A DNA stretch of 64,000 nt, taken from positions 62,001 to 126,000 of the forward strand of contig SCVA01000029.1 in the NCBI GenBank assembly GCA_004297005.1, read 5' to 3'. Under the pieces are notes generated by a model. It saw only the letters and a list, made by a program, of their open reading frames with translations, did not search any database and had not been told where the DNA came from. Source of the DNA: Nevskiaceae bacterium (GTDB lineage Bacteria > Pseudomonadota > Gammaproteobacteria > Nevskiales > Nevskiaceae). Every line of letters begins with the position of its first letter. The stretch's first letter is position 1. A program made the translations under genes and the position numbers. Of the stretch, positions 46,017 through 56,591 are shown one piece after another.

Positions 46017-46041
46017 AAGCCCCGCTCACGCGGGGCTTTTT
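46017..46041 (+). terminator. Rho-independent terminator of the desaturase gene
   Basis: Perfect nine-base stem AAGCCCCGC/GCGGGGCTT, loop TCAC, running into TTTTT. Confidence 0.92.
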
Positions 46042-46079
46042 GTTGGGCACTGCCCAGACGCCGGACCCGGCGGCCAGCA

Positions 46080-46109
46080 CAAAAAACCCCGCCTCGAGGG
46101 CGGGGTTTT
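46080..46109 (-). terminator. Rho-independent terminator of typA
   Basis: ACCCCGCC/GGCGGGGT stem with loop TCGAG; on the minus strand it ends in six T (A run 46081-46086). It lies 23 bases after the typA stop. Confidence 0.9.
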
Positions 46110-46131
46110 CAATGCGGCCGGAAGGTCCGCC

Positions 46132-47967
<1,836 letters not shown>

Positions 47968-48377
47968 GGCAGCGATACTCTGAAGGCCCGATGCTGCGAC
48001 GCAGCACGAAAAAAGATCGCGGATTGTACGCGCGCGGCCATGACTGCGGTAGCACCGCCGGGCGGCCGGCACCTCGCCGACACCCCGGTGGAGGCCATCG
48101 CCCCGGTAGGCAGCAGGGTAGCGCGCCATCGCCGCTGGGCGGTGACCACCAAGCCCAGAAGCGAAGCCGCGGGTACTCTCCCCGACTCCGGACAACTCTG
48201 GCCCCTGGCTTTCCCTAGCCAGGCGACTCAAGGCCCGCCAACCTAGACGGGCGTCCGCGCCATGGCTGCGGCGCCGTGACTACCGAACCAGGGCAGACGT
48301 TAGAGCGGATTTACCGCTTCCCCGGCAAGAGCCCAGACCTGACAGTACGCCGCTCGCAGGCGCACTGGAGAAGAGCC
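47968..48377. other. 410-base intergenic region between divergent typA and amidohydrolase
   Basis: No gene is supported here. On the minus strand TACAAT at 48028-48023 could be the typA -10 (start near 48016, 50-base leader); a TGCTGC-GTC-GCAGCA hairpin (about 47991-48007) would lie in that leader. The plus strand before 48378 has ACTGGAGAAGAG as ribosome binding site. The remainder is GC-rich without repeats that I can see. Confidence 0.5.
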
Positions 48378-50282
48378 ATGCAGTGGGACGTACTGATCCG
48401 TAACGGACTGGTGTTTGATGGTGACGGCCAGGCGCCGGTCACCGCCGATCTGGCCATCAAGGATGGCGCGGTCGCCGCCCTGTCCGCCGGCCTGGACCCC
48501 AGCCAGGCGCGCGAGGTGCTGGACGCCAGCGGCCAGTGGGTGCTGCCCGGCCTGTTCGACGCCCACACCCATCTCGACCTGGAGGTCGAACTCGACGCCC
48601 GTCTGCCGGAAGTGGTGCGCCACGGCACCACCTCGGTGGTGATCGCCAACTGCTCCCTGGGCCTGGCCTTTGGCCGCCAGAACCACAACGGCGAAAACCC
48701 GGTGGTGGACTGCTTCGCCCGCGTCGAGAACATGCCCAAGCACGTTCTGGAGAAAGCCGCCTCCCGCATCGACTGGCAGGATCCCAAGGGCTATCTGGAA
48801 CATCTCGCCAGCCTGCCGCTGGGGCCCAATCTGGTGCCGATGATCCCGCATTCGATGCTGCGCGCCGAGGTCATGGGCCTGAAGACCAGCGTCAGCCGGG
48901 AGCCTACCGCCGAGGAGCTGGCGAAGATGGAGGGCCTGCTCGATACCGCGATGCGCAATGGCTATCCGGGCTTCTCCACCGATGCCCTGCCCTTCCACTA
49001 CCTCGCCAACGACCCGCACCGGCGCACCAAGATCCCCTCGCAGTGGGGCAGCTTTGCGGAGCTCAAGCGGCTGACCGGCGTGGTGCGCCGTTACGGCCGG
49101 GTCTGGCAGGCCACCCCGCCCAAGGACAACCCGCTGACGGTGTTCCGCAACTTCCTGCTCACCAGCAGGCTGCTCTGGGGCAAGACCTTGAAGGTGACCG
49201 CGGTGGCGGCGCTCGACATCAGCACCAACAAAAGCCTGGCCAAGCTGGCGATCTTCCTCTCGCGCCTGCTCAATTCGCGCTTCATCGGCGGCCACTTCCG
49301 CTTTCAGGCCCTGGCGGCACCGTTCCGGGTCTGGTGGGACGGCCCGATCAACCCGCTGGCCGAGGAAATCGCCGAACTGCGCGAGTTGAACGAGCCCGAT
49401 CTCGAAGACCGCGCCGCCCGCCGCGCCCTGCTCGACGACCCCGCCTACCAGACGCGCTTCCGCCAGATGTGGATGCTCGGCAAGGGCGGCTTCAACCTCG
49501 CTCACCTGAAGCGCCTGCTCAAGCGCGAGCAGTACGCCTTCAGCCGCCGCCTGGACCTGATCGAGGTGGACTCCGGCCCGGTACCGCGCGACTGGATCGG
49601 CGAGACCCTGGCCTCGCTGCTGCAACGCCTGCAGGGCTGGCAGGCCACCGGCGGTGGCGCCCGCAACGAGGAGGAGCGCGAGCATTTCGAACGCGCCCCG
49701 GCGATCACCGACGAGGTGGACTTCATGCTCCACCTGTACCGCGAGTACGACACCGCGCTGCGCACGGTCACCGTCACCGCCAACCGCGACCCGGCGGTCA
49801 CCGAGAAGCTGCTGTTCGACCCGCAGGTGCTGCCCGGCTTCAACGACAGTGGCGCCCATCTCACCAACATGGCCTTCTACGACGGCAACCTGCGCGGTCT
49901 GCAGATGGCGCAGAAGGAGGGACTGGGCAAGGTGGCCTGGCATGTGCGCCGGCTCACCCGCGAACCCGCCGAGTTCTTCGGCGTGCGCGCCGGCCGGCTG
50001 GCGGTAGGCATGCCCGCCGACATCACCGTGCTCGATCCCGAGGCCCTGCGCCGCTACCAGAGCGAGGCCAACACCCATTTCGTCTGGCGTGAGGCTTTCC
50101 AGCACCACCAGATGGTCAACCGCTCCGAAGGGGTGGTCAGCGCCACCTACATTGGCGGCAAGCTGGCCTGGCGCGATCAGGCTTTCGCGCCGCGCCTGGG
50201 CCGGGAGAAGCTGGGGCGCGTGCTGCTGGCGGACGGCGGCGAGGCACGTCCCGCCGAAGTGGCGCTGGCCGACGCGGCCTAG
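48378..50282 (+). CDS. Amidohydrolase of the N-acyl-D-amino-acid deacylase type
   Basis: A 634-residue metal-dependent hydrolase. DVLIRNGLVFDGDG and GQWVLPGLFDAHTHLDLE form the N-terminal beta-sandwich and first metal site (HxH); VIANCSLGLAFG contains the conserved Cys of D-aminoacylases; the C-terminal NDSGAHLTNMAFYDG holds the catalytic Asp, and GRLAVGMPADITVLD closes the sandwich. A large insert (about 200-430) distinguishes it from small D-aminoacylases. Substrate is unknown; homologues are found with fatty-acid and steroid-degradation genes. Cytoplasmic, no signal peptide. Confidence 0.85.
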   Translation: MQWDVLIRNGLVFDGDGQAPVTADLAIKDGAVAALSAGLDPSQAREVLDASGQWVLPGLFDAHTHLDLEVELDARLPEVVRHGTTSVVIANCSLGLAFGRQNHNGENPVVDCFARVENMPKHVLEKAASRIDWQDPKGYLEHLASLPLGPNLVPMIPHSMLRAEVMGLKTSVSREPTAEELAKMEGLLDTAMRNGYPGFSTDALPFHYLANDPHRRTKIPSQWGSFAELKRLTGVVRRYGRVWQATPPKDNPLTVFRNFLLTSRLLWGKTLKVTAVAALDISTNKSLAKLAIFLSRLLNSRFIGGHFRFQALAAPFRVWWDGPINPLAEEIAELRELNEPDLEDRAARRALLDDPAYQTRFRQMWMLGKGGFNLAHLKRLLKREQYAFSRRLDLIEVDSGPVPRDWIGETLASLLQRLQGWQATGGGARNEEEREHFERAPAITDEVDFMLHLYREYDTALRTVTVTANRDPAVTEKLLFDPQVLPGFNDSGAHLTNMAFYDGNLRGLQMAQKEGLGKVAWHVRRLTREPAEFFGVRAGRLAVGMPADITVLDPEALRRYQSEANTHFVWREAFQHHQMVNRSEGVVSATYIGGKLAWRDQAFAPRLGREKLGRVLLADGGEARPAEVALADAA

Positions 50283-50386
50283 CGCCCGCCAACCTCTCTC
50301 CTGCGCCGGGGCTTGGCCGGCCTTCTCTGCGACCGCAGTGGGTCGGCAGGCCCGCCCGATCATCACTGCTTGCGAAGACCGGGTAC

Positions 50387-51586
50387 TCAGGCCTGTACGC
50401 GCACCTGTGCGGCGGAGCGGCGCGACTTGGCTCGCGCCTCTTCTATGGTCTCGGCCAATGCCAGCGCCACACCCATGCGGCGACGGCCGACGATCTCCGG
50501 CTTGCCGAATAGGCGGACCATGGTGTCCGGCTCGGCCAGCGCCTCGGCGACCCCGGTGTAGGTCGGAGCAACCCGGTCGCCTTCGAGCAGGATGGCGGTA
50601 CTGGCGGCGGCACCACGGGCGCGGATGTTGGGGATCGGCAGGCCAAGAATGGCGCGGGCGTGCAAGGCGAATTCGCTCAGGTCCTGCGAGATCAGGGTCA
50701 CCAGGCCGGTATCGTGTGGGCGCGGGCTCACTTCGCTGAAGATCACTTCGTCGCCTTTCACGAACAGCTCGACGCCGAACAAGCCGCGACCGCCCAGATT
50801 GGCAGTGACCGCCTCGGCGATCTCCTCGGCCTTTTCCAGCGCCGCCGGCGACATCGGATGCGGCTGCCAGGACTCGCGGTAGTCGCCGTCGATCTGCAGG
50901 TGGCCGATGGGCGCGCAGAAACTGGTCTTGATGCCGCCCTGGCCGTCGCTGTGGCGGACAGTCAGCAGGGTGATCTCGTAGTCGAACTCGATGAAGCCCT
51001 CGGCGATCACCTTGCCGGCACCGGCGCGACCACCGGCCTGGGCGTAGTCCCAGGCCTTGCGGACATCGGCGGCGGTCTTCACCACGCTCTGACCCTTGCC
51101 CGAGCTGGACATGATCGGCTTGACCACGCAGGGGATGCCCACCGCCGCCACCGCGGCCTCGAAGTCGGCGTAGTTGTCGGCGAAACGATAGGGCGAGGTC
51201 GGTAGGCCCAGGGTTTCGGCGGCCAGGCGGCGGATGCCCTCGCGGTCCATGGTCAGGCGCGCGGCGCGGGCGGTGGGGATCACGTTCCAGCCCTCGGCTT
51301 CCAGTTCCAGCAGGGTCGGCGTGTGGATGGCCTCGATCTCGGGGACGATGTAGTGCGGCCGTTCCTGCTCCACCACCTGCCGCAGGCGGGCGCCGTCCAG
51401 CATCGGGAACACGTGGCTACGGTGCGCCACCTGCATGGCCGGGGCGTTGGCGTAGCGGTCACAGGCAATCACTTCCACGCCCAGCCGCTGTAGCTCGATC
51501 ACCACCTCCTTGCCCAGCTCCCCGGAGCCGAGAAAGAGTACGCGGGTGGCATTGGCGGCGAGCGGGGTGCCGAAGCTGGGAGTCAT
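50387..51586 (-). CDS. purT: Formate-dependent phosphoribosylglycinamide formyltransferase
   Basis: A 399-residue ATP-grasp enzyme that uses formate and ATP for the third step of purine synthesis. [59 protein letters not shown] and [18 protein letters not shown] are family sequences. The C-terminus is basic ([13 protein letters not shown]). ATG 51586 gives the family N-terminus; the open frame continues upstream but is not conserved in style. A standalone gene, divergent from a small secreted-protein gene. Confidence 0.95.
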   Translation of the reverse strand: MTPSFGTPLAANATRVLFLGSGELGKEVVIELQRLGVEVIACDRYANAPAMQVAHRSHVFPMLDGARLRQVVEQERPHYIVPEIEAIHTPTLLELEAEGWNVIPTARAARLTMDREGIRRLAAETLGLPTSPYRFADNYADFEAAVAAVGIPCVVKPIMSSSGKGQSVVKTAADVRKAWDYAQAGGRAGAGKVIAEGFIEFDYEITLLTVRHSDGQGGIKTSFCAPIGHLQIDGDYRESWQPHPMSPAALEKAEEIAEAVTANLGGRGLFGVELFVKGDEVIFSEVSPRPHDTGLVTLISQDLSEFALHARAILGLPIPNIRARGAAASTAILLEGDRVAPTYTGVAEALAEPDTMVRLFGKPEIVGRRRMGVALALAETIEEARAKSRRSAAQVRVQA

Positions 51587-51750
51587 GGGCGCGATCGGGA
51601 AGCGAGTTGGAAAGCAATAGTGTGCAGGTCTTCGCTCGGGAGCTGGTAGCGCGAGGAGGTAAATCCGGCCGGATGCAGGCCGCCCACGATGAAGCCCAAT
51701 CGGACAGGGGCCCGGGGCGAATCGTGACGAAGCTCTCTTTTCGGACAGGT

Positions 51751-51768
51751 GATTCAACCTCGATTCAG
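51751..51768 (+). promoter_or_regulatory. Direct repeat GATTCA-N6-ATTCAG, possible OmpR-family box
   Basis: TTCA elements begin at 51753 and 51764, an 11-base period, identical in layout to the site at 8559-8576. It lies 80 bases upstream of the small exported-protein gene. The rest of the 262-base purT-side gap holds a GGCGCC/GGCGCC hairpin at about 51799-51819 and no gene. Confidence 0.3.
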
Positions 51769-51848
51769 GCGCATGCTCGAGAGTGCGAACGCCTAGCGGC
51801 GCCCACGTCTTGGCGCCTTTATCCATCACCCCACCGAGGCCTACTCCA

Positions 51849-52256
51849 ATGAAAAAGAATCTCCTCATCGCCGCCGCCCTGCTCTCCCTGCCAACGCTGG
51901 CCTCCGCCCAGATCGGAGTCTCGATCAGCATCGGCGAACCCGGCTTTTACGGCCGCATCGACATCGGCGACTACCCTCGGCCACGGCTGATCTACACCAA
52001 GCCGATGATCGTCGAGCACGTCACGGTGTCGCGCTCGCCGATCTACCTGCGGGTTCCGCCTGGCCATGCCAAGCACTGGGACAAGCACTGCCGCGAATAC
52101 GACGCCTGCGCCCGCCCGGTCTATTTCGTCGAAGACGACTGGTACGAGCAGGTGTACGTGCCGGAGTATCAAACCCGCAAGCAGGGTCGCGGCGAGAGCA
52201 AGGGTCAGGGGAACGGCAAGGACAAAGGGCACGGCAAGGGGCACGACAAGCACTAG
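51849..52256 (+). CDS. Small secreted basic protein of unknown function
   Basis: A 135-residue protein with signal peptide [20 protein letters not shown]. The mature part begins [20 protein letters not shown], then [22 protein letters not shown] and [18 protein letters not shown]; the C-terminus is a Gly/Lys/His-rich tail ([15 protein letters not shown]). I recall similar proteins in Xanthomonadaceae and Burkholderiales annotated only as hypothetical. The two cysteines (about 81 and 87) may form a disulfide, and the His/Lys tail could bind metal or murein; both are inference. Confidence 0.78.
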   Translation: MKKNLLIAAALLSLPTLASAQIGVSISIGEPGFYGRIDIGDYPRPRLIYTKPMIVEHVTVSRSPIYLRVPPGHAKHWDKHCREYDACARPVYFVEDDWYEQVYVPEYQTRKQGRGESKGQGNGKDKGHGKGHDKH

Positions 52257-52357
52257 GCCCTAGGCACGACTCGGCGGGCTCTGTTGGCCCGCCGATCCGA
52301 CCGCGAGGCCGGAGCGTCACGCCGGGGAGGTAATCTAATGGGCATTCAGGAGTAGCC

Positions 52358-53806
52358 ATGCCCATCCCGCCTACCGCCCCCCGTCGCACCAAGATCGTCA
52401 CCACCCTCGGCCCCGCCACCGATGCCCCTGGCGTACTGCGCGCCCTGGTTGCCGCTGGCGCCGATGTCATGCGCATCAACTTCAGCCACGGCAGTGCGGA
52501 GGACCACGCCCGCCGCATCGTCGCGGTGCGCGAGGCCGCCGCCGAGCTTGGCCGCGACATCGGCATCCTCGCCGACCTCCAGGGACCGAAGATTCGCATC
52601 GAGTCCTTCGCCCAGGGGCCGGTCGAGCTGGTCGAGGGCGCAGCTTTCGCGCTAGACACGGCCCACGATCCCAAGGGCGGCGACCAGACCGTGGTCGGCT
52701 GCGCCTACCGGCGCCTGCCGCACGATGTCTTTCCGGGCGACACCCTGCTGCTCAACGACGGCGCCATCGCCATGCGGGTGGAAAAGGTCGCCGGCACCCG
52801 CGTCGACTGCCTGGTGACCCAGGGCGGCGTGCTGAGCAACCGCAAGGGCATCAACAAGCTCGGCGGCGGCCTTTCCGCGGCCGCGCTCACCGAGGAAGAC
52901 CGGGCCAATATCCGTCATGCCGCGAACTGGGACTGCGATTTTCTCGCCGTCTCCTTCCCGCGCTCGGCGGCCGACATGCACGAGGCCCGCAACCTGCTGC
53001 GCGCCGCCGGCGGGCACGCACAGTTGGTGGCGAAGATCGAGCGCGCCGAGGCGCTCACCAATCTCGAACAGATCGTGCAGGCCAGCGACGCGGTGATGGT
53101 GGCGCGCGGCGACCTGGGCGTGGAGATCGGCGACGCCGAGTTGCCGGGCTGGCAGAAGAAGATCATTGCCGCCGGCCGCGAGGGCAACAAGATGGTGATC
53201 ACCGCCACCCAGATGATGGAGTCGATGATCACCAACCCCATCCCCACCCGCGCCGAGGTGCTGGATGTCGCCAACGCGGTCATGGACGGCACCGATGCTG
53301 TGATGCTTTCCGCGGAAACCGCCAGCGGCAAATACCCGGTGAAGGCAGTGGAGGCGATGGCCCGCGTGGTGCTGGGCGCCGAGGCGCACCCGGCGCCGGA
53401 CATCAGTGGCAGCCGCAGCGATTCGCACTTCAAGCGCATCGACGAGGCGGTGGCGATGGCTACCGCCTGGACGGCTCAGCGCATGCACGCGCAGGCGATC
53501 CTCGCGCTCACCGAATCCGGCTCCTCGCCACTGATGATGAGCCGCGTAGAGCGCTACATCCCGATTTACGCCCTCACTCCGCACGACCGCACCCGTCGGC
53601 GCATGGCACTGTGCCGGGGCGTCTATCCGGTGCTGTTCCACCCCAGCTCCAACGACGGCCTGCTGACGGTGCGGGAGGCAATCGACGCGCTGAAGGCGCG
53701 CGGCCGACTCAAGGACGGCGACCGGGTGCTGCTGACCAAGGGCGACAACAACGGCTCCGGTGGAACCAATGCGATGAAGATCCTCACGGTCGGCGCGCTC
53801 AATTGA
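52358..53806 (+). CDS. pyk: Pyruvate kinase
   Basis: A 482-residue glycolytic enzyme producing pyruvate and ATP. RRTKIVTTLGPATDAPG, MRINFSHGSAEDH, ADLQGPKIRIESF, KIERAEALTNLEQI, MVARGDLGVEIG and ITATQMMESMITNPIPTRAEV, DAVMLSAETASGKYPV are the conserved blocks; the allosteric C-domain (about 350-482) is present. RBS CAGGAG lies 6 bases before the ATG. Downstream RDD gene is on the same strand. Confidence 0.97.
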   Translation: MPIPPTAPRRTKIVTTLGPATDAPGVLRALVAAGADVMRINFSHGSAEDHARRIVAVREAAAELGRDIGILADLQGPKIRIESFAQGPVELVEGAAFALDTAHDPKGGDQTVVGCAYRRLPHDVFPGDTLLLNDGAIAMRVEKVAGTRVDCLVTQGGVLSNRKGINKLGGGLSAAALTEEDRANIRHAANWDCDFLAVSFPRSAADMHEARNLLRAAGGHAQLVAKIERAEALTNLEQIVQASDAVMVARGDLGVEIGDAELPGWQKKIIAAGREGNKMVITATQMMESMITNPIPTRAEVLDVANAVMDGTDAVMLSAETASGKYPVKAVEAMARVVLGAEAHPAPDISGSRSDSHFKRIDEAVAMATAWTAQRMHAQAILALTESGSSPLMMSRVERYIPIYALTPHDRTRRRMALCRGVYPVLFHPSSNDGLLTVREAIDALKARGRLKDGDRVLLTKGDNNGSGGTNAMKILTVGALN

Positions 53807-53870
53807 GCACGCCGACTCAAGCACAGGCAGTTGTTCCGCATGACGTAACGGCAACCGACCAGGAGTGAAT

Positions 53871-54335
<465 letters not shown>

Positions 54336-54388
54336 TAACCCGGTTGGCGTGGCAGACTGATCAACAAAACATCCCGGGGAGAAACCGA

Positions 54389-54742
54389 ATGAGCCAGATC
54401 GCCAATGGCGTCATCGCGCTGGTCGCGCTGCTGCACATCTACTTCCTGATCCTGGAGATGTTCCTCTGGGACACGCCTTACGGCCGCAAGACCTTCAAGC
54501 TCACCGCCGAGTTTTCCGCCGCTTCCAAGACGCTCGCCGCCAACCAAGGCCTGTACAACGGCTTTCTCGCCGCCGGCCTGATCTGGGGGCTATGCCTGGG
54601 CGCCGAGGGGCAGGCGATCAAGACCTTCTTCCTAGCCTGCGTGATCGTCGCCGGCGTCTACGGCGCGGCCACGGTCGGCAAGAAGATCCTGTTCATCCAG
54701 GCCCTGCCGGCTGCGCTGGGTTTGGGATTGCTGCTGGTCTAG
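54389..54742 (+). CDS. DUF1304 family membrane protein
   Basis: A 117-residue, four-helix protein. The family pattern is clear: ALVALLHIYFLILEMFLW near the N-terminus with the conserved H..E, NQGLYNGFLAAGLIWGL, and VAGVYGAATVGKKILFIQALPA. RBS GGGGAGAA precedes ATG 54389. Function unknown. The stop shares CTAG with the stop of the convergent WS/DGAT gene, inside a 14-base palindrome GGTCTAGCTAGACC. Confidence 0.87.
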   Translation: MSQIANGVIALVALLHIYFLILEMFLWDTPYGRKTFKLTAEFSAASKTLAANQGLYNGFLAAGLIWGLCLGAEGQAIKTFFLACVIVAGVYGAATVGKKILFIQALPAALGLGLLLV

Positions 54743-56361
54743 CTAGACCGGCGCGCTTTACCGCCCGCCGGCGCGGCCTTGCGGCTCCGGGCGGTCGGTT
54801 TCGCGCCAGCGGCGGTCTTGGTCGGAGCCCTGGGCTTGCTGGTGGACTTGGCCGGGGCCTTTGCCTTGCTCAAGGCCTTCTTCCTGGTCTTGAGCCTCAC
54901 AGGCAGCGGTCGGCCCGTCTCGCGGGCGACAGCCAGCGGCACGCTGGCATCGCCTTCACCCAACTGGAGCGCGCGCTCCAATTCGGCCAGCGCCTCCCGC
55001 GAATACACCGCCAGGCGCTGCAGGCTGGGGATGGCATCGCGGCAGCCGAGAAAGCCCACTGCGATACGGTCGGCATAGCCGACCAGGGTGACGTTCAAGG
55101 CGTAGCCGTCGAACAGGAAGGACACCGGGTACATGGCTTCAAGCTCGGCGCCCATCAGGTACAGGCGCTCGCGCGACAGCACCACGTTGGACACCACCAC
55201 GTTGAAGAACGGCGGCATCTTCGGCAACAGGCCCGACATCTGTCCCATCATCAGCGGCGCGATGCCCAGCAGCGCGAACTGCATCTGCGCGGCATAGGGC
55301 ATGCCGTTGACCTCGTCCTTGCCGCGCACGGTGATGCGGTGGATCAGCTCCAGGCGCTTTCTGGGGTCGTCCAGCTCGGTGCCCATCGGCACCACGAAGC
55401 CGGCGGCGGCATTGCCCATCTGGCCGTCATTGCGCTTGAGCGCCACCGGCACCGAGGCCAGCAGCGACTTGGCCGGCAAGGCACCCAGCTCCTGCAGGTA
55501 GCGGCGGATGGTGCCGCCGACCACGGCCAGCATCACGTCGTTGGCGGTGGTTCCGGTGGCGGCGGCGATCGTCTTGATGCGCGGCAGTTCGAGGATCTGG
55601 GTGCCGAGGCGGCGCTGCTGGGAGACCGGCACATTGAAGCGGCTGCGCGGCGTCTGCAGCGCGACGCGGGCGCTGCTGTCCTCGCCCTGCAACATCTTGC
55701 CCAGCGTCCGCACCAGCTCGCCGATCCCGCGCGCCTGTTCGGCGGCGGCGGCCGTGGGCTCGCGCAGGCGCTCCATCAGGCCGCGCGGCACTCGCGCGCC
55801 ATCCGGGCGCGGCGGCTTCGCCGCCAGCATCCAGGGCCCGGGCGTGTCGCGATTGGCGGGATCGGTGGACAGCCACTTCTGCACCATGCGCATCGCGCCC
55901 ATGCCGTCGATGGCGCAGTGATGCGCCTTGAAGTACAGCGCAAAACGGCGGCAGCGGCGCAGCGGTTCGCCACTGCGCGGATCGAGTTCCGGATCCAGGC
56001 CCTCGATCAGATGGCATTCCCACAGCGGCCGGGAGAAGTCCAGCGGGTGCGAGTGCAGACGCGCCACTAGCTGACCCAGCTCGCGCTCGCCACCCGGGAA
56101 AGGCAGCGCCGAATGGCGCAGGTGGTAGTCCATGTCCACCGTGGTTTCCACCCAGGCCGGCGCGATCTTGCCGCGCGCCAGCTTGCAGTTGAAGGGCTCG
56201 GGCATGAACGGCTTCTCGCGCATCCGCAGCATCAGCGCGCGCACAAAGTCGGGCGGCGCATCGTCGGGCAGGCGGAAGGTCATCAAGGCGCCCACATGCA
56301 TGGGCGTGCGCTTGGATTCCATGCGCAGGAATGCCGCGTCGATGGGACTCAGGTATTTCAT
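54739..56361 (-). CDS. Wax ester synthase / diacylglycerol acyltransferase (WS/DGAT) with basic tail
   Basis: A 540-residue acyltransferase making wax esters and/or triacylglycerol from acyl-CoA. MKYLSPIDAAFLRMESKRTP is the usual N-terminus; the catalytic HHCAIDG is at about residues 146-152, followed by the family's NDVMLAVVGGTIRRYL and GNAAAGFVVPMGTE and the C-terminal PFFNVVVSNVVLSRERLYL then GYALNVTLVGYADRIAVG. The last 50 or so residues are an added Lys/Ala/Pro-rich, histone-H1-like tail (KKALSKAKAPAKSTSKP, ending GGKARRSS). It is divergent from the tandem DUF1302 genes. Confidence 0.93.
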   Translation of the reverse strand: MKYLSPIDAAFLRMESKRTPMHVGALMTFRLPDDAPPDFVRALMLRMREKPFMPEPFNCKLARGKIAPAWVETTVDMDYHLRHSALPFPGGERELGQLVARLHSHPLDFSRPLWECHLIEGLDPELDPRSGEPLRRCRRFALYFKAHHCAIDGMGAMRMVQKWLSTDPANRDTPGPWMLAAKPPRPDGARVPRGLMERLREPTAAAAEQARGIGELVRTLGKMLQGEDSSARVALQTPRSRFNVPVSQQRRLGTQILELPRIKTIAAATGTTANDVMLAVVGGTIRRYLQELGALPAKSLLASVPVALKRNDGQMGNAAAGFVVPMGTELDDPRKRLELIHRITVRGKDEVNGMPYAAQMQFALLGIAPLMMGQMSGLLPKMPPFFNVVVSNVVLSRERLYLMGAELEAMYPVSFLFDGYALNVTLVGYADRIAVGFLGCRDAIPSLQRLAVYSREALAELERALQLGEGDASVPLAVARETGRPLPVRLKTRKKALSKAKAPAKSTSKPRAPTKTAAGAKPTARSRKAAPAGGKARRSS

Positions 56362-56591
56362 GCCGGCTCCTCTGGCGGTGCGTGATGACCCGCTTCCGGG
56401 GGTCTCGCGCTTCGTGGTTTTCGCCCATACGGTGCATGAGTTCGGAGCCCTCCGCCAGTGCCCGGATGCACAACCTGCATCACTAATCAGTTCGGGTGAG
56501 GCCTCGGCGAGGGAGCCTCAATAGGGTGTCAGCAGAGGTAAATCCAGATAGCCGGCGATAGATCCGGCAGTGCTGTCATGAGGAGACAAGA

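Noticed and set aside
48300..50366. 688-codon open frame on the minus strand
   Set aside because: Antisense to the amidohydrolase gene; no recognisable domain and a composition typical of shadows.
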